Assembly (NCBI GenBank): GCA_002254335.1
Contig: NIVA01000029.1
Coordinates: 1 to 19,201 of the forward strand
Length of the DNA stretch: 19,201 bases
Origin: Bacteroidetes bacterium 4572_114
GTDB lineage: Bacteria > Bacteroidota > Bacteroidia > Bacteroidales > 4484-276
Direction of reading: 5' to 3'
Shown here: positions 1-7,361 of the stretch, one piece after another
Layout of the letters: the number at the start of each line of letters is the position of its first letter
Position numbering within the stretch: position 1 is the first letter of the stretch
Translations under genes and position numbers: made by a program
The notes under the pieces: model-generated
What the model was told of the DNA's origin: nothing
The model's input: only the letters and a program-made list of their open reading frames with translations
The model's database searches: none

Positions 1-362
1 TGAACAAGGCCTCACCAAAGCTTATGGGGTTTTTAAAAAAGAGGCTGGGGCATTAAACCCAGGATATGAGCCCAATAGTGTCAACCTTGATGGCTGGCAT
101 GCCAATAATCTTGCATGGAAGTCATGCTGTACTCTCCTGAACCGGCTGAGGAATATGACCTGGAAGTGGTTTACAGCCAAAATATGCCCAACGGGATGTT
201 CTTCGCCAATGAAGGCCTGTCAGCAATTTCACATCTTAAGCTTTCATCATCCGGGATTGCCGGCCATGCATCCGGCATCAGCATCTGTCCCAACCCGACA
301 AATGATATTGTTTGGATTACAAGTGTGAAAGGTTTCGATGAGATTGCCATTATAAATAGCTC
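1..362 (+). pseudogene. 3' remnant of a T9SS-sorted secreted protein, frameshifted
   Basis: The fragment runs off the left window edge. The frame starting at base 2 reads a coding-like segment ending DGWHANNLAWK at about base 121. The homologous reading then resumes at base 127 in another frame (LYSPEPAEEYDLEV), so five bases (TCATG, 122-126) look inserted. The downstream part matches the 3' gene in this window: EGLSAISHLKLSSSGI here against NGLSAISELKLSATGI there. It continues into the start of a T9SS type A sorting domain (ICPNPTNDIVWI). Similarity stops at about base 360 (IAIINSS), where a hairpin-rich repeat begins, so the rest of the sorting domain is missing. A product would be neither full length nor correctly sorted. 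The family role, a secreted or cell-surface protein exported by T9SS, is known; what the lost N-terminal part did cannot be told. The frameshift could be an assembly error, but the lost sorting tail argues for true decay. Confidence 0.72.
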
Positions 363-368
363 TGTTAG

Positions 369-572
369 TTTTTTTTTATACCCATGTAACGTTTTCAAAT
401 CCTACCGGCGTTGTGCCAGAGGCACTTCTTTGGAGGAAAGTTTCGCCCCCGGCTTTCAAACGTCCTAAGGACTTGGAAACGTCATAGCGGCAACACCGCA
501 AAATATTTATAGCAATTGATTTCCCACCAGAGCAGGGGAAGGTGCAGGGCACCGAAAGCCGTCCCTCCATTT
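369..572. repeat. Hairpin-rich repeat-like element interrupting the T9SS gene
   Basis: About 200 bases begin where similarity to the T9SS sorting domain ends. Several stems are visible. A long outer stem pairs 389-403 with 468-482 (one mismatch, one G-U). GTGCC-AGA-GGCAC lies at 413-425, GCGG/CCGC at 487-499, TTCCC/GGGAA at 521-540, and GGTGC-AGG-GCACC at 541-553. A T-run (368-378) precedes it. No credible protein is encoded. It could be a non-autonomous mobile element, a REP-like element or a structured RNA. I recognise no named family, and the outer boundaries are approximate. Confidence 0.5.
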
Positions 573-650
573 TTTCCTCCCCGCCCCCTTTACCACCCTC
601 TCTTTCACCCCCTCGTCCACTCGCCCCCGCCTTACATCTCCTTACATAAA
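571..650 (+). terminator. C-rich, G-poor tract, possible Rho-utilisation region
   Basis: Over 571-650 I count 41 C and 4 G, with long pyrimidine runs and no coding potential. This strand asymmetry downstream of a gene end is what Rho-utilisation regions look like in the transcript. It would stop plus-strand read-through from the T9SS gene before the glutamate dehydrogenase gene. The call rests on composition only. A chance skew or part of a longer repeat is possible. Confidence 0.3.
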
Positions 651-670
651 CAAAATACTTAAAAGCAAAC

Positions 671-703
671 TATTGCCTATCTCAAAAGAAAGATAGACTT
701 TTG
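671..703 (+). promoter_or_regulatory. Possible promoter for the glutamate dehydrogenase gene
   Basis: TATTG (671-675) and TA-GAC-TTTTG (694-703) resemble the Bacteroidota -33 and -7 elements, about 18 bases apart, ending 78 bases before the start codon. The -7 spacing is one base longer than the TAnnTTTG consensus, so this is tentative. Confidence 0.3.
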
Positions 704-781
704 CCGCATTAAAAATAAGTCTGTTATTTGATTAACAGAAGGTGATCAAAATCGTTTACTAACAAATAAAACATTTGCGTT

Positions 782-2119
782 ATGGATCTCGAAAAATTTA
801 TGAATGACCTGGAAAAAAGACATCCGGGCGAAGTTGAGTACCTCCAGGCAGTGAGGGAAGTATTGGAGTCGCTGGAAGACGTTTTACTTGAAAATCCGCA
901 ATTTGCTACCGCAGGGATTATCAAGAGGGTTGTTGAACCAGATCGTATTTTCACATTTAAAGTACCCTGGGTTGACGACAGCGGTAAGGTAGAAGTAAAC
1001 CTGGGCTACAGGGTACAATTCAACAATGCGATAGGGCCTTACAAGGGCGGCTTGCGTTTTCACCCCAGCGTAAACCTTAGCATTTTAAAATTCCTCGGTT
1101 TCGAACAGATATTCAAAAACAGCCTCACAACACTTCCAATGGGCGGTGGAAAAGGCGGTTCCGATTTCAACGCGAAAGGAAAATCAGATGCAGAAATCAT
1201 GCGTTTCTGCCAATCATTTATGCTGGAACTATGGCACGTCATTGGCCCTGATACAGATGTACCTGCCGGCGACATTGGTGTTGGGGGCCGCGAAATTGGC
1301 TATTTATACGGCATGTACAAAAAACTGGCCCGCGAGCACACCGGTGTATTGACAGGCAAGGGCTTAAACTGGGGAGGAAGTTTAATACGCCCCGAAGCCA
1401 CAGGTTTCGGTACGGTTTACTTTGCAAAGGAAATGCTTGCCACCAAAGGCGAGACCTTTGAAGGCAAAAAAGTTGCCATTTCAGGTTTTGGTAATGTGGC
1501 ATGGGGCGCCGCACAAAAAGTAACCGAATTTGGTGGAAAAGTCATAACCCTGTCAGGCCCTGATGGATATGTTTACGATCCAGATGGAATTTCAGGCGAG
1601 AAAATTGACTACATGCTCGAGCTAAGGGCAACAAACCAGGATATTGTAAAACCATACTCCTATGAATTCCCCGATGCACAATTCGTACAAGGAAAACGCC
1701 CGTGGGAAGTAAAATGTGATGTCGCCCTGCCCTGCGCAACACAAAATGAATTGAACAAGGAAGACGCTGAAATGCTTGTAAAGAATGGATGTATGTGCGT
1801 GGCCGAAGGGGCCAACATGCCATCTACCCCCGAGGCTGTTGAAGTGATCCAGGAAAATAAAATTCTGTTTGGCCCGGGCAAAGCAGTTAATGCCGGCGGT
1901 GTTGCCACATCAGGGTTGGAAATGTCGCAAAACTCAATGAAACTCAACTGGACACCTGAAGAAGTAGATGCCAAGTTGCACCATATTATGAAGAGTATCC
2001 ACGAACAATGTGTGAAGTACGGCACAGAAGAAGACGGATACATTAATTATGTAAAAGGTGCAAATATTGCCGGGTTCCTTAAAGTTGCCAATGCAATGAT
2101 GGACCAGGGCGTAATTTAA
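782..2119 (+). CDS. gdhA: Glutamate dehydrogenase (NADP-type annotation likely)
   Basis: It interconverts 2-oxoglutarate plus ammonia and glutamate in the cytoplasm, linking carbon and nitrogen metabolism. The 445-residue length matches the hexameric family. Visible landmarks are K88 in the YKGGLRFHP segment, K112, PMGGGKGGSDF at 119-129 with K124, and D164 in PAGDIGVGG. These line up with the substrate-binding lysines and catalytic Asp of Clostridium symbiosum GDH with a constant offset of one. The Rossmann segment VAISGFGNVAWG lies at 231-242 and AGGVATSGLEMSQNS at 371-385. The residues after the second Rossmann strand (TLSGPDGYVYDPDG) do not settle NAD versus NADP for me. The start at 782 gives a normal N-terminus. 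The gene is monocistronic: long leader upstream and a strong terminator directly downstream. Confidence 0.97.
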   Translation: MDLEKFMNDLEKRHPGEVEYLQAVREVLESLEDVLLENPQFATAGIIKRVVEPDRIFTFKVPWVDDSGKVEVNLGYRVQFNNAIGPYKGGLRFHPSVNLSILKFLGFEQIFKNSLTTLPMGGGKGGSDFNAKGKSDAEIMRFCQSFMLELWHVIGPDTDVPAGDIGVGGREIGYLYGMYKKLAREHTGVLTGKGLNWGGSLIRPEATGFGTVYFAKEMLATKGETFEGKKVAISGFGNVAWGAAQKVTEFGGKVITLSGPDGYVYDPDGISGEKIDYMLELRATNQDIVKPYSYEFPDAQFVQGKRPWEVKCDVALPCATQNELNKEDAEMLVKNGCMCVAEGANMPSTPEAVEVIQENKILFGPGKAVNAGGVATSGLEMSQNSMKLNWTPEEVDAKLHHIMKSIHEQCVKYGTEEDGYINYVKGANIAGFLKVANAMMDQGVI

Positions 2120-2145
2120 CCCGAAGCACAATATTATTTTGTAGA

Positions 2146-2177
2146 AGCCCTCGTCTAACCGGATGGGGGCTTTTTTT
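2146..2177 (+). terminator. Intrinsic terminator of the glutamate dehydrogenase gene
   Basis: A 10-bp stem AGCCCTCGTC (2146-2155) pairs with GATGGGGGCT (2162-2171), including two G-U pairs, around a 6-base loop, and is followed by seven T (2171-2177). It starts 26 bases after the stop codon. Confidence 0.9.
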
Positions 2178-2204
2178 ATGAAACTAATCCTGCTGCCGCA
2201 ACAA

Positions 2205-2237
2205 ATTCCCTAAGCGACTTTGAGTCGCTAAGGGAAT
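2205..2237. repeat. Long intergenic hairpin (15-bp arms)
   Basis: ATTCCCTAAGCGACT (2205-2219) and AGTCGCTAAGGGAAT (2223-2237) are inverted copies with one mismatch and a 3-base loop. The element is followed by an A-run on the plus strand and has no T-tract on either exit side, so it does not look like a terminator. A REP-like palindrome is the simplest reading. Confidence 0.7.
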
Positions 2238-2402
2238 AAAAAAAGTTTGCCCAATGAAATTTCACAAAAGGAACAAGATATTGGTAAAATATTGAAAATG
2301 ATTGTATCTTCCGGCCAACTGTTAGAAAACAATATTTCCCTTTCCTTATCAATAAAAATTTGGGAGACTGTTTAATTTTCTTCTTTTATCTGATTTTTTA
2401 TC

Positions 2403-2410
2403 TAAATTTG
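2403..2410 (+). promoter_or_regulatory. -7 element for the rubrerythrin-like gene
   Basis: TAAATTTG is a perfect TAnnTTTG match 45 bases before the start codon. I see no clear -33 TTTG at the usual distance; the upstream stretch is T-rich. Confidence 0.5.
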
Positions 2411-2455
2411 TCCACCTAATAAAGAAGCATCAAATTACAAAATCAAAACAACACT

Positions 2456-2911
2456 ATGAAAGAATTTACATCAATTGATGACATCCTGGACTTTGCAATA
2501 AACAACGAGCAAAATGCAGTTAACTTTTACACTAAACTGGCAAGTGAATCAACCAATGAAGAGATGATAAAGGTGTTTTCGCAATTCGCAAAAGAGGAAA
2601 TGGGGCACAAGGCCTTTCTGACAAAAGTTAAAAATGAAAGCACATATACTGTGAGAGATAAAAAAATACTCGATTTAAAAATGAGTGATTACATGGTGGA
2701 TGTAAAACCATCGCCCAACATGCCTTATGAAGATGCGCTGGTGCTGGCCATGAAGCGCGAAAAAAATGCATTCAAATTATACATGCACCTCTCCGAAAGG
2801 GCCCCGAATGATAACCTGAAAAAATTATTCAATTCACTGGCCGTTGAAGAATCAAAACACAAGCTTAGGTTTGAATTGGAATATGACGAACATGTATTGC
2901 GTGAAAATTAG
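2456..2911 (+). CDS. Ferritin-like / rubrerythrin-family diiron protein
   Basis: This 151-residue protein has two repeats of the four-helix ferritin-like pattern. Helix pair one carries E18 (NNEQNAVNFY) and E48-x-x-H51 (EEMGHK). Helix pair two carries E102 (KREKNAFKLY) and E132-x-x-H135 (EESKHK). These are the expected carboxylate and histidine ligands of a diiron site. There is no cysteine pair, so the rubredoxin domain of classical rubrerythrin is absent. Family members reduce peroxide or protect against oxidative stress in anaerobes and microaerophiles; which reaction this one performs is not shown by sequence. It is probably monocistronic, with its own TAnnTTTG element upstream and 134 bases before the next gene. 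I see no signal peptide, so it is cytoplasmic. Confidence 0.9.
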   Translation: MKEFTSIDDILDFAINNEQNAVNFYTKLASESTNEEMIKVFSQFAKEEMGHKAFLTKVKNESTYTVRDKKILDLKMSDYMVDVKPSPNMPYEDALVLAMKREKNAFKLYMHLSERAPNDNLKKLFNSLAVEESKHKLRFELEYDEHVLREN

Positions 2912-3045
2912 TCAAAGGTCAGGTTGACAGTTACCTTTATAATTATGTACTTAAAATAGCGTCTATTAGAAAAAAGGCACAATTAAGAATAATGGTTGTA
3001 ATTATGGATACTTTAGAAATTTCATCTGAATAGAAACATTTCCTA

Positions 3046-4020
3046 ATGAAAATAGCAAACCCTTTATACGACAAGACTTTTAAGTACCTTATGGAGAACA
3101 ACCGAATTGCTAAAAAAGTGATTTCGGTTTTATTGGACCGGGAAGTGATAGAATTGACGGTTGGACAACAGGAAACGGTTGTTCCTTACGAACAGCGAGG
3201 TTTTACCCTTTTTCGCCTTGATTTTAAGGCAATCATAAAAGAACCGGACGGCAGTAAGAAAAAGGTATTGCTAGAACTTCAAAAATCGAAATACCCTACC
3301 GACATACAACGGTTCAGAAATTATCCTGGCACCAATTATATGCACATTGATGCCCCTAAAGGTTCTAAAAAGGATGAGAAGAAAAGGATAAAAACAAAGG
3401 AAAAAATAGAAGATAAGGAGATATTTCCTATCATTACCATTTACATCTTGGGTTATGATTTGGACGACCTTCCTTTTATGGCAGTTACGGTCAATAATGA
3501 GGTCATAAATTCCGTCAATAAAGAGAAAGTCCAGGTTAAGAGTTTTTTCATTGACCATCTCACCCACAGTTCACACATAATCCAGGTCAGGCGTTTGCCT
3601 GGAGAGCGGCGCACCCGTCTCGAAAAATTCCTGACCTTATTTAATCAGGCATGGATTTCCGAAAAAAAATACATCCTTGATTTACAGGACGTGCCCGAAG
3701 AGTTTAAAGACATTGCTAAGTATTTACACGGCCCTATAATGGATTCAACCTTCCGTAAGCAATTGGAAGCAGAAGAAGAAATTGATACAATATTTGATGA
3801 ACAAGAAGCTAAATTTTTGCACAAATTAGAAGAATCAAAACTAAGAGAGACAGAAGCGAAACAAAGAGAGACAGAAGCGAAACAAAGAGAGGGAGAAGCA
3901 AAACAAAGAGAAAAAGCATTGGCCAAAAAATTAGCACGACAAATGTTAAAATTCAAGCTTCCCATAAGGGAGATAATTGAAGAAACCGGCTTGGCCGAAG
4001 AAGAAATATCTGCACTTTAA
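3046..4020 (+). CDS. Rpn-family PD-(D/E)XK nuclease / putative transposase
   Basis: The opening KIANPLYDKTFKYLMENNR is typical of the Rpn / PD-(D/E)XK transposase-like family. The nuclease core is seen as D59 in LFRLDFKAII and E77-x-Q79-K80 in VLLELQKSK, the family's D...ExQ arrangement. Known Rpn proteins promote RecA-independent recombination and cut DNA; many copies in Bacteroidota have no defined role. Residues 230-300 are highly charged and probably coiled coil, including three near-identical heptads of RETEAKQ type (267-287). The end (IREIIEETGLAEEEISAL) resembles the short helical tail common in this family. The gene stands alone between repeat-containing gaps, which suits a mobile or selfish gene. 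At 324 residues and with the core motifs present it looks intact. Confidence 0.85.
   Translation: MKIANPLYDKTFKYLMENNRIAKKVISVLLDREVIELTVGQQETVVPYEQRGFTLFRLDFKAIIKEPDGSKKKVLLELQKSKYPTDIQRFRNYPGTNYMHIDAPKGSKKDEKKRIKTKEKIEDKEIFPIITIYILGYDLDDLPFMAVTVNNEVINSVNKEKVQVKSFFIDHLTHSSHIIQVRRLPGERRTRLEKFLTLFNQAWISEKKYILDLQDVPEEFKDIAKYLHGPIMDSTFRKQLEAEEEIDTIFDEQEAKFLHKLEESKLRETEAKQRETEAKQREGEAKQREKALAKKLARQMLKFKLPIREIIEETGLAEEEISAL
3844..3906 (+). repeat. Three tandem 21-bp units inside the Rpn-family gene
   Basis: Units 3844-3864 and 3865-3885 are identical (each encodes RETEAKQ). The third, 3886-3906, differs at three bases (REGEAKQ), and a partial unit follows. Because 21 is a multiple of three, copy-number change would lengthen the coiled coil without shifting frame. 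Confidence 0.85.
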
Positions 4021-4060
4021 TAATTCCACCAAACCAATAACCCTTCAGTTTAAACCTACA

Positions 4061-4191
4061 CCAAAAAAACCAGACGCAGATTATTGCTGAAAAACGCAGA
4101 TGAAACCAATAATAAACCAGCGTTCTTCAACGTAAACCCGCGTCCAAAAAAACCAGACGTAGATTGGCGCGGAAAAACGCAGATGAAACCA
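4061..4191. repeat. Pair of 48-bp imperfect direct repeats, ACGCAGATGAAACCA type
   Basis: Copy one (4061-4108) and copy two (4144-4191) share the flanks CCAAAAAAACCAGACG and AAAAACGCAGATGAAACCA and differ mainly in the 7-8 central bases. A decayed third tract (CCGCATAATCCGCGAAAATCCGCATC, broken here as 4201-4226) follows. There is no ORF. This fills the gap between the Rpn gene and the BatA-like gene. Confidence 0.75.
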
Positions 4192-4273
4192 AAATAAAAT
4201 CCGCATAATCCGCGAAAATCCGCATCAAAAAAAACCACCTCACATTATCAAAATATGTTAACCGGATAATAAT

Positions 4274-4281
4274 TACTTTTG
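4274..4281 (+). promoter_or_regulatory. -7 element for the BatA/VWA gene
   Basis: TACTTTTG is a perfect TAnnTTTG match 38 bases before the start codon. The -33 region is weak (A/T-rich without a clear TTTG). Confidence 0.55.
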
Positions 4282-4319
4282 CCGGCGTTTATTTAAAATA
4301 AATTTCATCAGGAGCCTTT

Positions 4320-6365
4320 ATGCAGTTTGTAAACCCTTTGTTTCTATTTGGCTTATTCGCCATTGCCATACCTATTATTATCCACCTTTTTAATTTCAGG
4401 AAATTCCAAAAGGTTTACTTTACAAACGTTGAGTTTATCGAGGAACTGAAACAGCAAACCCAAAAACAATCGCAACTCAAGCACCTTATCATCCTTTTGC
4501 TTCGGATATTAGCCATTACTGCACTGGTATTGGCTTTTGCCCAGCCCTACATTCCAGTTACCGAAGATGAAGTAATACACGACAGCCAAGCCCAGGTCAG
4601 CATTTTTGTAGATAACTCCTTTAGCATGGAAGCAGCCTCACAGGATGGAATATTACTGGACAAAGCAATTCAGGATGCAAGGGACATTTCCTTTGCCTAT
4701 AAAAGTTCAGACCTGTTTCAATTGCTGACCAACGATTTTGAAGGAAAACACCAACGCTATGTAAGCAGGGATGAATTTCTTGAAATCCTGGACGAGGTCG
4801 AAATTTCATCTGTCACCCGATTGCTTTCGGAAGTTTACAACAGGCAGGCCGATCTCTTCCTTGAAAGCAAACCGGGGAATTACACCTCTTACATCATCTC
4901 CGATTTCCAAAACAGTATTTCGGACTTTGAAAATATTGAGGCCGACAGCTCTATCAGGCTGTTTTTGATACCTGTTGAGGCCACCGATAAAAACAACCTC
5001 TACATCGACAGCATCTGGTTTAGCTCGCCAGTGCAACGGATGAATCAACTCGTTAAATTAAATGTGAGGATTAAAAATGCTTCAGAGAATGATTTTGAAA
5101 AGATTCCGGTAAAATTAATGATGAACGATCAACAGAGGGCCATCGCCAGTTTTGACCTGAATGCCGGGGAAGAAGTGGTTGTTGAAATGCCATACACCAA
5201 TAACAAAACCGGGATTCAATTTGGGAAACTCGAAATAACAGATTTTCCGATCACCTATGATGATGCCTTCTATTTTACCTATGAAGTTAAGAACGAAATT
5301 CCGATATTGTCCATTTCAAAAAATGAAGAGGGCGATGAATATTTGAATTCGCTGTTTGGAAAAGATTCGGCATTTGCATTTTATCAATTGCCCGAAAACC
5401 GGTTGGATTATTCTTCATTCAACAATTTCAACATGATCATCCTCGATAAGCCCGATAATATTTCATCGGGCCTTTCGCAAGGTCTAAGCAGGTTTGCAAA
5501 CAATGGTGGAAGTGTTTTAGTGATACCCGGAACCAATATCGACTTTGATAATTACATGGAGTTTCTTCTCAACCTGAATTCTCCCTATTACACATCTGTT
5601 GATACCTTTCAAACTAAAGTTAGTGACATCAACCTTCAAAGCCAGGTTTTTGAGGACGTTTTTGAATCGATGCCCGAAAATATCGACCTTCCCAAAGTAC
5701 AAAAACATTACATTATCAAGAGGCAAACCAACTCAATGTTTGAAACCCTGCTCCAAATGCAAAATGGAAATATCTTTCTGGGGGCCGTGCCTGTTGGCCT
5801 GGGCATGGTTTACATCCTGGCCTCGCCACTCGATACCGAATGGTCCAATTTCCCAAAACATGCCATTTTTGTCCCGGCACTTTATAAGATTGCCCTGCTT
5901 AGCAACCCCGGCAATAAATTATTTTATACCATTGGCAACAACCAAAATATCGTAATAAGAAATACTGCATTAAATGGCGATAAGGTGTTTAAGATTGTTA
6001 GTATGGACCAGCAATTTGAAGTAATCCCCGAGTTTCAAAATTTGAATTCACAAATCAACATATCAAACAACCGGATCAGCAAAGCAGGTAATTACACCAT
6101 TGATGTGGCTGACAGGCAATTGGCAGGGGTAGCTTTCAACTATAACCGCATCGAATCCAACCTTGACAACCTGGATAGCCAAGCGCTGGAAAAACGGATT
6201 AAAGACACTGGTTTACAAAACACAAGTATCATTTCATCAACCGAAAGGTCCCTATCCACAGTAATCACCCAACTAAACAAAGGTTATCAATTGTGGAAAA
6301 CCTTTATCATCCTTGTTTTGGTATTTCTTTTAGGTGAAGTAATTTTGCTGAGGTTTTGGAAGTGA
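4320..6365 (+). CDS. BatA N-terminal-domain / VWA membrane protein
   Basis: The first 75 residues match the aerotolerance-regulator (BatA) N-terminal domain: a hydrophobic segment 5-23 ending in IPIIIHLFNFRK, a basic stretch, and a second membrane helix at about 55-75 (LIILLLRILAITALVLAFA). A von Willebrand A domain follows with the metal-site motif D98-N-S100-F-S102. A long extracytoplasmic region comes next and a C-terminal membrane helix closes the protein (about 658-677, FIILVLVFLLGEVILL). The length, 681 residues, is normal for the BatA-plus-VWA proteins of Bacteroidota. Bat proteins are linked to envelope integrity and oxygen tolerance, usually in an operon with a MoxR ATPase. No moxR, batB or batC lies nearby, so this is one of the solitary paralogues often found in this phylum. 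The start follows a perfect -7 element by a short leader. Confidence 0.88.
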   Translation: MQFVNPLFLFGLFAIAIPIIIHLFNFRKFQKVYFTNVEFIEELKQQTQKQSQLKHLIILLLRILAITALVLAFAQPYIPVTEDEVIHDSQAQVSIFVDNSFSMEAASQDGILLDKAIQDARDISFAYKSSDLFQLLTNDFEGKHQRYVSRDEFLEILDEVEISSVTRLLSEVYNRQADLFLESKPGNYTSYIISDFQNSISDFENIEADSSIRLFLIPVEATDKNNLYIDSIWFSSPVQRMNQLVKLNVRIKNASENDFEKIPVKLMMNDQQRAIASFDLNAGEEVVVEMPYTNNKTGIQFGKLEITDFPITYDDAFYFTYEVKNEIPILSISKNEEGDEYLNSLFGKDSAFAFYQLPENRLDYSSFNNFNMIILDKPDNISSGLSQGLSRFANNGGSVLVIPGTNIDFDNYMEFLLNLNSPYYTSVDTFQTKVSDINLQSQVFEDVFESMPENIDLPKVQKHYIIKRQTNSMFETLLQMQNGNIFLGAVPVGLGMVYILASPLDTEWSNFPKHAIFVPALYKIALLSNPGNKLFYTIGNNQNIVIRNTALNGDKVFKIVSMDQQFEVIPEFQNLNSQINISNNRISKAGNYTIDVADRQLAGVAFNYNRIESNLDNLDSQALEKRIKDTGLQNTSIISSTERSLSTVITQLNKGYQLWKTFIILVLVFLLGEVILLRFWK

Positions 6366-6421
6366 TGAAAGTTTATTGATTTTTCTCAATTAACAACGGG
6401 ATTCTTTAGGGGAAACTGCTT

Positions 6422-6585
6422 TAACAGACCCCATCCCCGGCTAAGACCCCATCCCCGGCCCTTCCGCTGCAGGGGAAGGGAGGGGAACCCACCCCACAGG
6501 CTGCCGGCAGTGGCCTGTGGGGTGGCAGTCCTCCCCCTTCGACCGAAGGGAGCCCGTATGGAAAGGGGGAGTTAGAGGGGGTCTA
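6422..6585. repeat. GC-rich multi-hairpin intergenic element, MITE-like
   Basis: The element is bounded by GACCCC on the left and GGGGTC on the right and is far more GC-rich than its surroundings. It holds a 15-base direct repeat (GACCCCATCCCCGGC, twice) and a series of perfect stems: CCCTTCC/GGAAGGG (6459-6480), a 13-bp stem 6489-6501 with 6513-6525 around a palindromic loop, and CCCTTCG/CGAAGGG (6535-6550). An alternative stem pairs CTCCCCCTT with AAGGGGGAG. No ORF is present. A non-autonomous mobile element is the likely nature; I see no target duplication. Confidence 0.65.
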
Positions 6586-6652
6586 ACGATTTGTCATTAA
6601 ATTACATGAATCCGAATAACTCGTGTAGCACAAAACCTGCGACACGAAGTTA

Positions 6653-6751
6653 GCCCATATGGGCCCGTCTGGATGACAACAAATGACACAAAGAAAATGA
6701 CAACAAATCTCGCGAAGCAAAACTTGTCCGTATGGATGACAACAAATGACA
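6653..6751. repeat. 24-bp direct repeats and a 12-bp palindrome
   Basis: The palindrome GCCCATATGGGC (6653-6664) is followed by CCGT-C/A-TGGATGACAACAAATGACA at 6665-6688 and again at 6728-6751 (23/24 identical). A shorter ATGACAACAAAT copy lies near 6695, and CACGAAG recurs four times around it. The stretch directly precedes the isochorismatase-family gene, so part of it is probably in that gene's leader. It is non-coding. Confidence 0.7.
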
Positions 6752-6795
6752 TGGATTAAATGACACGAAGCAATTAACACACGAAGTATATTATT

Positions 6796-7338
6796 ATGAG
6801 AATATCAGCAAACAATACAATTGGATTGATCATCGATATGCAAGAACGGTTGTACCCGCATATTGACAACGAGGATCAACTTACAAAAAACACGGCTATA
6901 TTAATCGAAGGGTTAAAAGCTATTGGCATTAAAATTTTGGTAACCGAGCAATATACCAAAGGCCTTGGGTTTACAATTGAATCGTTAAAGGTTCTTCTTC
7001 AGGATATTAATTTCATCGAAAAACAAGCTTTCAGTTGTTGCGACGAACCAAAGTTTTACGAAGAATTGACCCTTACCGAGGCCAGGCATGTAATTATTGC
7101 AGGCATCGAAGCACATGTTTGTGTAATGCAAACCGCCATCGACTTACTAAACAATGGATACATCCCGGTTATTGTTGAAGATTGCGTTTCGTCGCGCAGG
7201 CCCAACGATAAAAATATATCCATCGAAAGGATGAGGAAAGAAGGGGCGGTTATAACAACCTATGAATCCATTCTCTTTGAATTGCTCCGTTATTCAGGGA
7301 CAGAAGCTTTTAAAAAGGTATCAAAACTTGTTAAATAA
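6796..7338 (+). CDS. Isochorismatase-family cysteine hydrolase
   Basis: This 180-residue protein has the family's catalytic triad: D14 (LIIDMQERLY), K76 (FIEKQAFSC) and C109 in GIEAHVCVMQT, where the preceding GIEAH turn carries the conserved cis-peptide. The fold class includes nicotinamidases, isochorismatases and YcaC-like enzymes of unassigned substrate. The short N-terminus and absence of the extra metal-binding histidines of nicotinamidase put it nearer the YcaC/isochorismatase-like group, but the substrate cannot be told. It ends 23 bases before the ParC start, so the two are likely co-transcribed. I see no functional link. It is cytoplasmic, with no signal peptide. Confidence 0.9.
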   Translation: MRISANNTIGLIIDMQERLYPHIDNEDQLTKNTAILIEGLKAIGIKILVTEQYTKGLGFTIESLKVLLQDINFIEKQAFSCCDEPKFYEELTLTEARHVIIAGIEAHVCVMQTAIDLLNNGYIPVIVEDCVSSRRPNDKNISIERMRKEGAVITTYESILFELLRYSGTEAFKKVSKLVK

Positions 7339-7361
7339 TTAAAAGCGCAAGCATGTAACAG

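Noticed and set aside
1660..2043. 127-residue open frame on the minus strand
   Set aside because: Antisense to the glutamate dehydrogenase gene, low-complexity translation, no family resemblance.
4061..4191. CRISPR-like array
   Set aside because: Only two 48-base copies, a similar centre rather than unique spacers, and no cas genes.
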